Source: JAGVSR01 sp033765145 (GTDB lineage Bacteria > Pseudomonadota > Alphaproteobacteria > Rhizobiales > Hyphomicrobiaceae). Taken from it: a stretch of DNA of 64,000 bases. The notes beneath the pieces are model-generated. The model saw only the letters and a list, made by a program, of their open reading frames with translations. It did no database searches and was not told the origin of the DNA. Each line of letters opens with the position of its first letter. Position 1 is the stretch's first letter. The position numbers and the translations under genes were made by a program. The stretch spans positions 186,001-250,000 of the forward strand of contig JANRIH010000009.1 of NCBI GenBank assembly GCA_033765145.1, read 5' to 3'. Of the stretch, positions 26,851-34,970 are shown piece by piece.

Positions 26851-28635
26851 TCAGTCTCCAGCCGCCAAGCCCTCGCGGCGCGGGTCGGTCCCGCCTTCGA
26901 GGCCGTTGTGCCGGCGCACGATGATGTTGAGACCGGATGTCATGAGGTCGGTCTTGACCGTGTGGCCCATGGCTCGGAGGCGGAGTGCGGTTGGAACTGT
27001 CAGCCAGTCGGGTTCCAGATCGACGGCGCCGCCCATGCTCCCGAAGTTCATGATCGAGGCCGCGCGCTGGGCGTCGAGCTGCCAGTCCACGAGTGCGACG
27101 ATCGCCTTTGTCACGTAATAGATGATGCGGCCGCCGCCCGGCGAACCGAGGACCGCTTCGACGCGGCCGTCTTCACCGAACATGATCGTCGGAGTCATGG
27201 TGCTGCGCGGGCGTTTGCCGGGCTCGACGCGATTGGCGATTGCGCGGCCTGCGTCGTCGACCGGGCGCATGGAGAAATCGGTCAGTTCGTTGTTGAGCAG
27301 AAAGCCGCCGGCCATGAGGCCTGCACCAAATCCGCCTTCTATGGTCGTCGTCATGGAAACGGCATTTCCATCGGCGTCGATGATGGAGATGTGACTCGTG
27401 CCCGCGCGCTCGATCGTGAAGTCCTGGCCAAAATGATCGAGTGCCGCCTGCTGCGGCTCGCCCGGCCGCGGTGGAGCCATCGGCTCTCCGGGTTTCATCA
27501 AGGTGCGACGTTCCGCGAGGTAGGCGGGGTCCGTCAATCCGCGCGGGATTGAGACGAAAGCTGGATCGGCTAGGTAGCGATTGCGGTCCGCGTAGGCGAG
27601 CTTCATCGCCTCGGCGAGCGTGTGGATGGCGGCGGGCTGCATTGCGTCCGACGGTGCCATGCCCAGATCGAACGGTTCCGCGAGCGACAGGATCTGCGCT
27701 ATTGCGATCCCACCCGACGAGGGTGGGCCCATGCTGCAGATGCGCCGCTTGCGATAGGCGAAGCACAGGGGCTCGCGCTCGACGACCTCGTAGGCAGCGA
27801 GATCGGACGCGGTGAGATCGCCGGCGGCGTTCGGCGCATTGGCGATGGCGGCAACCATCGCGTCCGCAAGCGGTCCTTCGTAAAAGGCCGCGGCTCCACG
27901 CTCGGCGATGGCGGCAAGGGTTTCGGCGTAGGCGGGGTTCTTCAGAAGGTGGCCGGTCGGTCGCGGGGAGCCGGTCTCGTCGAAAAAGTATGCGCGCGCG
28001 GTCGCGTCGAACGTCGCGCGACCCGACAGTCCAAGGAGCATGCTCAGTCGGGGCGTCACCGAGAAACCTTCGGTGGCGAGGCGAATGGCGGGCTCGAAGA
28101 GCTTCGGCCATGGCAGTTTGCCGTGTGCTTTATGCGCGTGCGCCAGGAGCTTGACGACACCGGGAACGCCGACGCTCAAGCCGGACTTCACCGCGGTCAT
28201 GAAGTCCATCGGTGCGCCGTCGCGGAGAAAACGGTCGGGACGGGCTGCGCTTGGCGCCGTTTCGCGACCGTCGTAAGTGCGGAGCGACTTCTGTGCCGCG
28301 TCCCAGTGCAGGATGAAGGCGCCGCCGCCGATGCCGGACGACTGGGGCTCGGTGAGGCCGAGGACCAATTGCGCAGCGATGGCCGCGTCGACGGCCGAGC
28401 CACCCGCGCGCAGGATTTCGCGGCCGGCTTCCGTCGCAGGAGCGCTCGCGGTCGAGATTATGAAGCTCGAAGCGGTAACCGCCTCGCGACGAGTCCAGCC
28501 GGTCCAGCCTTCGGGTTCGATCAGTGCGCGCTGGGCGTGGGCCGCCGTGACGATCGTCACGCTCGACAACGGAATCGCAAGCAGCAGCGCCCGTGCGCAT
28601 GCGAGGAGACGGCCGCGATTGCGGTTGCCGTTCAT
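26851..28635 (-). CDS. ggt: Gamma-glutamyltransferase (glutathione hydrolase)
   Basis: A 594-residue N-terminal-nucleophile hydrolase precursor. A signal peptide (about 1-35, ending AAHAQ) sends it to the periplasm. The large-subunit core has SSGIGGGAFILHWD and YDGRETAP, with the substrate-binding Arg. Self-cleavage is expected before the Thr of GTSHISIIDADGNAVSMTTT, at about residue 400, where the small subunit begins. The oxyanion region is LGSPGGGRIIYYV. It cleaves or transfers the gamma-glutamyl group of glutathione and relatives. It lies just upstream of the ThiO-like oxidase and divergent from the cupin gene (54 bases between starts). Confidence 0.95.
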   Translation of the reverse strand: MNGNRNRGRLLACARALLLAIPLSSVTIVTAAHAQRALIEPEGWTGWTRREAVTASSFIISTASAPATEAGREILRAGGSAVDAAIAAQLVLGLTEPQSSGIGGGAFILHWDAAQKSLRTYDGRETAPSAARPDRFLRDGAPMDFMTAVKSGLSVGVPGVVKLLAHAHKAHGKLPWPKLFEPAIRLATEGFSVTPRLSMLLGLSGRATFDATARAYFFDETGSPRPTGHLLKNPAYAETLAAIAERGAAAFYEGPLADAMVAAIANAPNAAGDLTASDLAAYEVVEREPLCFAYRKRRICSMGPPSSGGIAIAQILSLAEPFDLGMAPSDAMQPAAIHTLAEAMKLAYADRNRYLADPAFVSIPRGLTDPAYLAERRTLMKPGEPMAPPRPGEPQQAALDHFGQDFTIERAGTSHISIIDADGNAVSMTTTIEGGFGAGLMAGGFLLNNELTDFSMRPVDDAGRAIANRVEPGKRPRSTMTPTIMFGEDGRVEAVLGSPGGGRIIYYVTKAIVALVDWQLDAQRAASIMNFGSMGGAVDLEPDWLTVPTALRLRAMGHTVKTDLMTSGLNIIVRRHNGLEGGTDPRREGLAAGD

Positions 28636-28689
28636 ACGTCCGCGTGCTCCGTCGTGTCGGGGTGAGCGTGTGGCTCAAGGAGTTCTTCG

Positions 28690-29235
28690 ATGCCCGGAAA
28701 GTCGTTCCTGCGCAATGCCTTCCCGCGTGTGGGTGCCGTTGTGTCGGTGGCGATCGGGTGGCTGGTCGTCGGTGCGTCGGGCTTCGCGCTCGGTTCGTTC
28801 GCGACGCTCTCGTGGCTCGGTCATGCAGCTGCGGATCAGCAGGAGCCGGGTCTTCTTCCTGTCGTGGCTCCCCTCCTTTCGTCCGGCGCGACTGTTGCGG
28901 GCGAGACGATCGTCTATCCGGCCGGGACCCCCAATGTGACTGCGGCGGTCGTGACGCTTGCGCCCGGTGCCGAAACCGGGTGGCACCGGCACGGCGTGCC
29001 AGTGTTCGGTTACATGCTGGAGGGCGAATTGACCGTGACCTACGATGCCCAGACTTCGGTCGGTCGGTCAGATTCGGGCTCTGCTGGATCAAACGTGCGC
29101 GTGCTTCGCGGGGGCGATGCGCTGCTCGAAGCGATGGCCGTCCTTCACAACGGACGCAACACCGGAAGCGGACCCGCGCGGATCCTCGCGGTGTTCATGG
29201 GGGCGGAAGGCGTGCCGGGGACCCTTCCGAGGTGA
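28690..29235 (+). CDS. Membrane-anchored or exported cupin-domain protein
   Basis: A 181-residue protein with an N-terminal hydrophobic helix (about 12-36, probably an uncleaved anchor or signal). A single cupin barrel follows at about 72-175. Cupin motif 1 is GAETGWHRHGVPVFGYMLEGELTV, with two of the usual metal-binding His residues and the Glu. Motif 2 is weaker, around EAMAVLHNGRNTGSGPARI, which keeps a His. The ribosome site AAGGAG precedes the ATG by seven bases. The family includes periplasmic cupins of unknown ligand; enzyme activity is not proven. The gene is monocistronic, followed by a long gene-free stretch. Confidence 0.85.
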   Translation: MPGKSFLRNAFPRVGAVVSVAIGWLVVGASGFALGSFATLSWLGHAAADQQEPGLLPVVAPLLSSGATVAGETIVYPAGTPNVTAAVVTLAPGAETGWHRHGVPVFGYMLEGELTVTYDAQTSVGRSDSGSAGSNVRVLRGGDALLEAMAVLHNGRNTGSGPARILAVFMGAEGVPGTLPR

Positions 29236-29314
29236 TCCGCGCTCGCGCCGCCGAACTTCGACCTTCTCCACGCGACGACTATCGGCCCCGCATCTTGCGG
29301 GAGGACGGATAGAA

Positions 29315-29340
29315 GGGGGGGCCGGAGGGGCGAGAGGGGG
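29315..29340 (+). other. Potential G-quadruplex motif
   Basis: Runs of seven, four and five G separated by five-base loops. The seven-G run can supply two G-triplets, giving four G-triplets with loops of 1, 5 and 5 bases. It lies about 80 bases after the cupin stop and could fold in the transcript 3' end. Confidence 0.45.
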
Positions 29341-29584
29341 ATCTCGCCACTCCGGCGGGGACCAATCCAGGCGGGGGGTCGCTCCAGGATCGGCTAGGGG
29401 TCAGCCGGGGACTGGCTAGGGGACGCAACTCACAGGAGCGACGCGAACAGGGCACTCCGTCTGAAACCACAACGGTTCGAGCTTCGAGGATCGGGCGATA
29501 TCCGTCCGGAGGCCCTAGGACATGGAACCTCCGGGCTCGGCATCAGTTTCCCGATCGACGCCGTTCAACCGGCTACGCCGACAC

Positions 29585-29598
29585 AACGTGTACACGTT
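29585..29598. promoter_or_regulatory. Perfect 14-base palindrome, candidate operator
   Basis: AACGTGTACACGTT is its own reverse complement. It lies in gene-free DNA, 190 bases before a second palindrome and 450 bases before the L,D-transpeptidase gene. A dimeric regulator site is possible; no regulator is known. Confidence 0.35.
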
Positions 29599-29776
29599 TT
29601 GTTCTTACAGACTTTACTGCCCGACGTCAACCCAAAACGGGGACGGCCCGTGATAATCTCGACGCGAAGCTTCGGCCAGTGGCTACCGCGCGCGCAGCGG
29701 CGGTCAGAGTGTCTTCGCGCAATCGGCAATGTGGCCCGTTTGGTTTGAATGCCGGTGATGAAAATGCGGACAAGAA

Positions 29777-29788
29777 CTTGTGCACAAG
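29777..29788. promoter_or_regulatory. Perfect 12-base palindrome, candidate operator
   Basis: CTTGTGCACAAG is its own reverse complement and shares the 'GTG-CAC' centre logic with the palindrome at 29585. It lies about 270 bases upstream of the L,D-transpeptidase gene. Confidence 0.3.
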
Positions 29789-30047
29789 GCGTTATTCAAC
29801 CGCGTCTGTCCAGAATCGATGCGCGTTGCTCAACACTTGGACAAATCGGGGAAATTCTCTTGTTGCGGCTAACACGATCCGGTCATGAGTGTGGCCGGAA
29901 TGCTCTCACGTCGAATGTGACACTCGGGTATACGAAGCGTTCACCAAAGAGGCCCACATTCGGGCACGTCCCTGGTCCACGTCCGGCACGTCTTTCGCTT
30001 CCCCGCCGGATAGGGGTCCGAGATCGAGACACGATGCGGAGCAGTTC

Positions 30048-30785
30048 ATGATCACAGTCCATTCCCTTCGACGCGCGATGGCCGTTTTTTCCACGGCCGC
30101 TCTTCTCGCAGTTGCGAACACGCCTCAAGCGCTGGCCCAGGGGGTCGATTTCCTCTGGGGTGGTGATACGGAATGGGGCGGCCAACGTCAGTCGGTTTCG
30201 TTCAGCTCGAAGTTCCGTCCGGGCCAGATCATCGTCTCGTTCGGCGATCGCCGGCTGTATCTCATCACCAAGTCCGGCACCGCCATCAGCTATCCGATCG
30301 CTGTGCCCCGTCAGCAGAGCCGCTGGCAGGGCCGCACGTCAGTGACGCAGAAGCGCGAAAACCCGTCCTGGACGCCGACAGGAGAAATGCTGCAGGAGAA
30401 CCCCCGCCTTCCGGCCTGGGTGCCGGGCGGCCATCCGATGAACCCGCTCGGCGTGCGCGCCCTCTACCTCGGCTCGAGCACCTACCGCATCCATGGCACT
30501 GACGCGCCCTGGACGATCGGGCAGGCGGTCTCAAAGGGCTGCATCCGCATGTATAACGAGGATGTGCTGGACCTTTATCCGCGCGTTCCGGTCGGGACGG
30601 TCGTGACCGTAACGTGGGAGCGCTTCAAGACTGGCCCGAATGTCGCGTCGTCGGACGTATCCTCCGATGCCGTGGCGCCGGAGGCTTCGGACGAGCCGCG
30701 GACCACGCGCCGCGTCGTCCGGATGAACAACAAGGGCGGCGTCGCGTCGGTTTCGCGGCCCGAGCAGGCGGTCGCGCAGCAGTAA
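30048..30785 (+). CDS. L,D-transpeptidase (YkuD domain), exported
   Basis: A 245-residue protein with a Sec signal peptide (about 1-30, ending ALAQG). The YkuD domain covers about 58-190. It begins GQIIVSFGDRRLYLITKSG and has the catalytic segment IHGTDAPWTIGQAVSKGCIRMYNEDVLDLY, with the nucleophilic Cys at about residue 166 and the preceding His. It forms 3-3 cross-links in peptidoglycan or links proteins to it. Such enzymes are abundant in polar-growing Hyphomicrobiales. The C-terminal 50 residues are a basic, disordered tail. The ATG at 30048 gives the signal peptide; an upstream open extension to 29889 is not protein-like. Confidence 0.93.
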   Translation: MITVHSLRRAMAVFSTAALLAVANTPQALAQGVDFLWGGDTEWGGQRQSVSFSSKFRPGQIIVSFGDRRLYLITKSGTAISYPIAVPRQQSRWQGRTSVTQKRENPSWTPTGEMLQENPRLPAWVPGGHPMNPLGVRALYLGSSTYRIHGTDAPWTIGQAVSKGCIRMYNEDVLDLYPRVPVGTVVTVTWERFKTGPNVASSDVSSDAVAPEASDEPRTTRRVVRMNNKGGVASVSRPEQAVAQQ

Positions 30786-30847
30786 AGCCGGCCGCGACGG
30801 GCCCCGGGCTCACACACGAAGGGTCACGCCAACGACGAAATTGGAAT

Positions 30848-30884
30848 GCGGCGGTTGACGATAATCAACCGCCGCTTTTCTTTT
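30848..30884 (+). terminator. Rho-independent terminator after the L,D-transpeptidase gene
   Basis: Perfect 11-base stem GCGGCGGTTGA (30848-30858) with TCAACCGCCGC (30865-30875), a six-base loop and a T-rich tail. It lies between two convergent genes (the other is znuA). Confidence 0.93.
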
Positions 30885-30929
30885 GAGCGTTCGATCAGGT
30901 TCGCGGACAGTTGGGTGTCTCGTCGTCCT

Positions 30930-32000
30930 TTACGAACCAGCCGACAGGCAATCTTTCAAGTTCGCTGCCAGTCCGCGGATCAGGCGATCGTAGGCGCCCG
31001 GTCCCGCGGCAACCGTCGCGCCTTCGGGATCGAGCGTGCCCGCCCTGGCCCCGGTCCCTTCCGTCACGGTCGCGACGAGTTTCGCCTGGAATTGGGGCTC
31101 GGCGAAAACGCAATGAGCGTTCGATGCGCGGATTTTCTCGCGGATGGCGGTCAGCCGTTTCGCCGAGGGCTGCACCTCGGGTGACACGGTGATGGAGCCG
31201 ATGGCGGGGACGCCGAACCGCGCCTCGAAATACTGGTAGGCATCATGAAACACCACGAACGGGCGGCCTTTGACCGGCTCGAGCATGGTGTTGACCTCGG
31301 TCGAAAGGGCGTCGAGCCTGGCGATCGTGGCGTCCGCGTTTCTCTGGAAGATGTCCTTCTTGTCGGGATAGGCCGCGCTCAGTGCATCTCGGATCGCACG
31401 GGTCATCGCCTTGGCGTTCTCGGGGTCGAGCCAGACGTGCCCGTCGTTGTTTTCAATGCGGCCATCCGCGGCGTTCGCATCATCCTTTTCATGGTGTCGG
31501 TGCCCGTTATGGTGATCGCCGTGGCCGTGGTCCGCATGGCCATGTTCGTCAGCGGCGCTGTGATCGTGCGTTTCGAACGCGTTTCCTGAGCGGCGCTTCA
31601 GGAGAACCAAGCCGGGTGTCTCGGCCAAGGTCACGACAGTCACGGACGGGGGGATGGCCGCCACGATCTTTCGTGTGAAGGGCTCGACGTCCGGCGATAC
31701 GCGAAAAAAGACCTTGGCGGCATTCAAGGCCCGGGCATCCGAAGGCTTCAGAGCATAGGTGTGGGGAGAGGCGGCACCGTCGACCAGGAGGCGCGGCGCA
31801 CCCTCATTGCCCAACACCTCGGCGACGAGGCCGTGAATGGGCTTGATGGTCGTGACGACGGAGTTCTCTGTCGGGCTCTCGCCCGCGACGGCTGCGGGGG
31901 TAAGTACGGTACAGGAGCCGAAAACGGCCGCCGAAAGGAGGATGCGCGCATTGGACGATGCCTTGCCACATGAGAGCAGTCCCTTCGCTTGCTCCAACAT
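30930..32000 (-). CDS. znuA: Zinc ABC transporter substrate-binding protein ZnuA
   Basis: A 356-residue periplasmic cluster-9 binding protein. The first 40 residues form a signal peptide (ending AAVAGE). Zinc ligands appear as His in DGAASPHTYALKPSDA, His in DGHVWLDPENA and His in VVFHDAYQYFEARFG. An acidic, His-rich loop of about 30 residues (about 141-173, HGHADHGHGDHHNGHRHH) lies between the first two and is typical of high-affinity zinc carriers. It would deliver zinc to a ZnuBC permease, but no znuB or znuC is in the window. The ATG at 32000 is preferred over an upstream in-frame TTG at 32087, which has no signal-peptide logic. A Zur-like palindrome lies about 95 bases upstream. Confidence 0.95.
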   Translation of the reverse strand: MLEQAKGLLSCGKASSNARILLSAAVFGSCTVLTPAAVAGESPTENSVVTTIKPIHGLVAEVLGNEGAPRLLVDGAASPHTYALKPSDARALNAAKVFFRVSPDVEPFTRKIVAAIPPSVTVVTLAETPGLVLLKRRSGNAFETHDHSAADEHGHADHGHGDHHNGHRHHEKDDANAADGRIENNDGHVWLDPENAKAMTRAIRDALSAAYPDKKDIFQRNADATIARLDALSTEVNTMLEPVKGRPFVVFHDAYQYFEARFGVPAIGSITVSPEVQPSAKRLTAIREKIRASNAHCVFAEPQFQAKLVATVTEGTGARAGTLDPEGATVAAGPGAYDRLIRGLAANLKDCLSAGS

Positions 32001-32448
32001 GCGGAAATTCCAATCGAATTCGTTCACGTTCCCTCCGCGTTGCCCGAACCTGCACGAGACCCCGATGCCGACGATCAGGCGTGCCAATCAATTCTGGATG
32101 ATATAACATCCTAACTGCGCCATAAACGTGGCGCTTTATCCGCTCTTGGTCGCGACCGCGGATCAACGGGCTGTCGATTGAGACGCCAGACGGGCGAATT
32201 GCCACGGGTTCGGCACGTTGCTTCTGCAGTGGTTGGGGCCAATGTGGAGCGTGGCCCCGGCAATTGGACTGCCGTGTCGTTGATGCGAGCCCGTGACCAA
32301 ATGATCTGGCGCGTGCCACAGGTTCGCGCGGTTCAGATCGCATGATCGCGATCTTGGAGCGTGGCGTTCTGTTGACAGTCGGCACGGTGCCACGGCAATC
32401 GGTAGGCATAGGCGCATTCTCATGATGCGCAAGACGGGCGGGAGGATC
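32001..32448. other. Divergent control region between znuA and the DUF1007 gene
   Basis: About 450 bases without a credible gene. The znuA-proximal end holds an AT-rich patch with a Zur-like palindrome. The remainder has two loosely similar blocks: GCCACGGGTTCG at 32201 and GCCACAGGTTCG at 32315, and TGGAGCGTGGC at 32245 and 32355. These suggest an old duplication of about 112 bases. No terminator or RNA gene was recognised. Confidence 0.6.
32096..32111. promoter_or_regulatory. Candidate Zur operator
   Basis: GGATGATATAACATCC is a 16-base near-perfect palindrome with two symmetric mismatches. It has the AT-rich centre and 'ATRA-AACAT' shape of alphaproteobacterial Zur sites. It sits about 95 bases before the znuA ATG, where a zinc-responsive repressor would block transcription when zinc is plentiful. 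Confidence 0.6.
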
Positions 32449-33132
32449 ATGCTCGACTTCGGGACATTCAAGATGGCGGCCAAGCGTCTCGCGGTGGTGC
32501 TGCTGGCTCTGGTCGTCCTACCTCAGACCGCAAGCGCGCATCCCCATGTCTGGGTCGAGGTCCGGAGTACGGTGCTCTACGACGGCGGGAAGATCACCGG
32601 CTTTCAGCACCGCTGGACGTTCGACGACATGTATACCGCCATGGCCATCCAGGGGCTCGACAAGAACCGGGACGGCATTTACTCGCGCGAGGAACTTCAG
32701 GAACTCGCCAAGGTCAATATCGACGGACTCCGCGAGTTCGGATTCTTCACAGTCGCGCGCCTCAATGGTCAGGCCCTGACATTGGCCGAACCCAAGGGCT
32801 ATTGGCTCGATCATAAAGATAACGTTCTGGCACTCGAATTCATGCTGCCGCTCGAAGCTCCGATCGCCGCCGACAGCGAAGGCTTCGAGTTCGCGGTCTA
32901 TGACGAGACGTTCTTCATCGCGTTCGATCTTGCCAAAGAAAACCCGGTCAAGCTGAGCGAGGGCGCACCGGAAGGGTGCCGGCCGGTGGTCGGTAATTCG
33001 GAGAAGGACCTCGCGGAGCTGCAACGCCTCAACGATGCGTTTGGTGGGCAGCTGACGGCGGGGAATGCCAATGAAGGCATGGGGGCCGGCTATTCGACGG
33101 TCGTCGCACTCACCTGCAAGGCGCAAGGATGA
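32449..33132 (+). CDS. DUF1007 periplasmic protein (ZevA-like), partner of the NicO exporter
   Basis: A 227-residue protein with a signal peptide (about 1-30, ending TASAH). The mature N-terminus HPHVWVEVRSTVLYDGGKI is the DUF1007 hallmark. A helical section DDMYTAMAIQGLDKNRDGIYSREELQELAKVN resembles an EF-hand-like Asp loop. In Haemophilus, DUF1007 and NicO proteins work together as the zinc transporter ZevAB. The gene overlaps the following NicO gene in an ATGA junction. The ATG at 32449 is preceded by GGGAGGA, slightly close; an ATG at 32422 is the alternative. Being divergent from znuA supports a zinc role. Confidence 0.88.
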   Translation: MLDFGTFKMAAKRLAVVLLALVVLPQTASAHPHVWVEVRSTVLYDGGKITGFQHRWTFDDMYTAMAIQGLDKNRDGIYSREELQELAKVNIDGLREFGFFTVARLNGQALTLAEPKGYWLDHKDNVLALEFMLPLEAPIAADSEGFEFAVYDETFFIAFDLAKENPVKLSEGAPEGCRPVVGNSEKDLAELQRLNDAFGGQLTAGNANEGMGAGYSTVVALTCKAQG

Positions 33133-34322
33133 CCGCAGCCTCCCGAACCGTTCTGTTGGCCATCGTGCTGGCGCTCGCCGTTCTGCCGACGGTCCTTGCC
33201 GCAACGCATGCTGCCGTCGCGGCGGATGGGATCGTCGTGGCGCAGGGCGCGCCGCCAATCACGTCCGATCGCGCCCTGACGGGTGGACGGACCCAGCCGG
33301 GACCTGCGGCGGAGCCAGGATTCGTTTCCGGCATCTACAATTGGATTTTGACCCAGCAGCATCGGCTCAATCGTGAACTTGCCGATGGCGTGAAGGCGCT
33401 GAAGGCGGGTGGCGGCATTTCCGCGGCCTGGCTCCTGATCGCCATCGGGTTCACTTACGGCGTGCTCCATGCGGCCGGACCGGGACACGGCAAGGCGATC
33501 ATTTCGTCCTACGTCCTCGCCAACGAAAAGACGGTTCGGCGCGGCATCATGCTGTCGTTTCTCGCGGCACTCTTTCAGGCGCTCTCGGCCATCGTCCTCG
33601 TCGGTATTCTCGCCGTCGCGCTCAATATGACGAGCATGGCGATGCGGACGGCCGAGCATTGGATCGAGGTGGTGAGCTGGGGGCTCGTCGCGGCGGTCGG
33701 CGCGTGGCTTCTTTATGGACAGGTCCGGCAGATCCTGGCGCGGCGCGCTGCCGGCAGTGTCCCGGCCCATTCGGCCAGTTCGCACGCCAACGCAGATAAG
33801 CATCATGATTGCGGCTGCGCGCATCACGGCACACACGACCACAACCATTCCCATGCACACGCGCATGCACATTCTCACGCGCAAGCCAGCCATGCGCCTG
33901 TTGGCCATGCGCACGATCACCACGGCTCCCACGATGATTGCTGCGGGCATGCGCACATGCCCGATCCCAAGGATCTCCAAGGCGATCTGACCTGGACCAA
34001 AGCGCTCGCGATTGCGGGCTCGGTCGGCATCCGGCCCTGTACGGGAGCCATCCTCGTGCTCATCTTCGCATTGAGCCAGGGCCTGTTCTGGGCCGGCGTG
34101 CTGGCGACATTCGCGATGGCCCTCGGGACGGCGATCACGGTCTCGGTCCTCGCCAGCATGGCGCTCGGTTCGCGGGAGCTTGCCGCACGGCTTGGCGGCG
34201 AAGGCAGCGGATGGGCGCAGGGTGTTTCGACGGCGGCGGGTATCCTCGGGTCCCTTCTCGTCCTGGTCATGGGCTCGGTGCTCTTCGTCGGAACCTTGCA
34301 GAACGGTCCCGGCCCGCTCTGA
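33129..34322 (+). CDS. NicO-family Ni/Co/Zn transporter (RcnA/ZevB-like)
   Basis: A 397-residue polytopic inner-membrane protein. The first half has a signal-like helix, then helices with the family motif YGVLHAAGPGHGKAIISSYVL (HxxGPGHGK). A cytoplasmic or periplasmic loop at about 216-277 is extremely His-rich, including runs such as HDHNHSHAHAHAHSHAQ. The second half has the matching GIRPCTGAILVLIFALSQG motif with the conserved Cys. NicO proteins move divalent metal ions across the inner membrane. The neighbourhood (DUF1007, znuA, Zur-like site) points to zinc; nickel or cobalt is not excluded. The start overlaps the DUF1007 stop by four bases. Confidence 0.92.
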   Translation: MTAASRTVLLAIVLALAVLPTVLAATHAAVAADGIVVAQGAPPITSDRALTGGRTQPGPAAEPGFVSGIYNWILTQQHRLNRELADGVKALKAGGGISAAWLLIAIGFTYGVLHAAGPGHGKAIISSYVLANEKTVRRGIMLSFLAALFQALSAIVLVGILAVALNMTSMAMRTAEHWIEVVSWGLVAAVGAWLLYGQVRQILARRAAGSVPAHSASSHANADKHHDCGCAHHGTHDHNHSHAHAHAHSHAQASHAPVGHAHDHHGSHDDCCGHAHMPDPKDLQGDLTWTKALAIAGSVGIRPCTGAILVLIFALSQGLFWAGVLATFAMALGTAITVSVLASMALGSRELAARLGGEGSGWAQGVSTAAGILGSLLVLVMGSVLFVGTLQNGPGPL

Positions 34323-34458
34323 TCAGGCCATCTCACGTCTAAGCACGCTTCTCTGGATTAACTCTCCCAGCAAGGCACGCCCAAAGGCTGCCCCGCGTGG
34401 CGCGCAGATTGCTTCCCGACACTTTCGACGTCTATGATCTGACGTGCCGGGATTTGTC

Positions 34459-34851
34459 ATGCGTTCTCCCCTCGCTTTTTTTGCCGTTGTCTGGACCGCC
34501 GTCGTGGCGGGAATGCCGGCCCTCGCTCTCGTCGACATCGAAACGTCGGCGCTGCCGGGACGCGCACGCGAGATCGTCGTCGTCGAGGTCGACAATTGCC
34601 TCTATTGCGGTCTTTTCCGCCGCGACGTCGCGCCGACGTATCGCAACTCTCAGCGCGCGCGCAGCGTGCCGATGCGCTTTGTCGACATCAACGCGCCGGC
34701 CTTCGAGAAATTGAAGCTCGACGGGCCTGTCGAAAGTGTTCCGACCGTCATCGTCATCGAGGACGGTCGCGAGGTCGGACGGATCGCGGGCTATATTGGA
34801 CCCGAGAATTTCTTTCACTCATTGAGCCGTCTGCTGCCCGACGCTGATTGA
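34459..34851 (+). CDS. Periplasmic thioredoxin-fold protein
   Basis: A 130-residue protein with a signal peptide (about 1-25, ending MPALAL). The thioredoxin-like domain has the redox centre NCLYCGLFRRDV (CxxC, near residue 49), a cis-Pro loop VESVPTVIVIEDGREVGRIAGYIG, and a short C-terminal helix. It resembles SoxW/thioredoxin-like exported reductases that handle disulfides or metal-binding cysteines. It is 137 bases after the NicO gene on the same strand and could be in the same regulon. The ATG at 34459 is used; a GTG at 34444 would add five residues. Confidence 0.87.
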   Translation: MRSPLAFFAVVWTAVVAGMPALALVDIETSALPGRAREIVVVEVDNCLYCGLFRRDVAPTYRNSQRARSVPMRFVDINAPAFEKLKLDGPVESVPTVIVIEDGREVGRIAGYIGPENFFHSLSRLLPDAD

Positions 34852-34970
34852 AGCGCCGCCCAATTCCGAGCCCGATGCGACCGTCTCCAGATGCGGCGTC
34901 TCGATCGGCATGATTGAGGTCGCGCGCGAGGTGGGCTTTTATGGCGCCGCCACGACTTCGGGGGAATGGA

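Larger units (their letters stand above)
29236..30047. other. 812-base gene-free region with G-rich tract and palindromes
   Basis: No believable coding frame on either strand. The first 200 bases are strikingly G-rich on the + strand (runs of 4-7 G between 29315 and 29425). Two perfect short palindromes lie further on at 29585-29598 and 29777-29788. The last 150 bases presumably contain the promoter of the L,D-transpeptidase gene. The region is less GC-rich from about 29580. It could hold an untranslated RNA, but I cannot identify one. Confidence 0.6.

Noticed and set aside
29889..30047. Upstream extension of the L,D-transpeptidase frame
   Set aside because: It would bury the signal peptide and its sequence is not protein-like; ATG 30048 gives a proper export signal.
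32163..32483. Minus-strand frame of 106 codons in the znuA spacer
   Set aside because: It crosses into the start of the DUF1007 gene and has a mixed, non-conserved composition; regulatory DNA is more likely.
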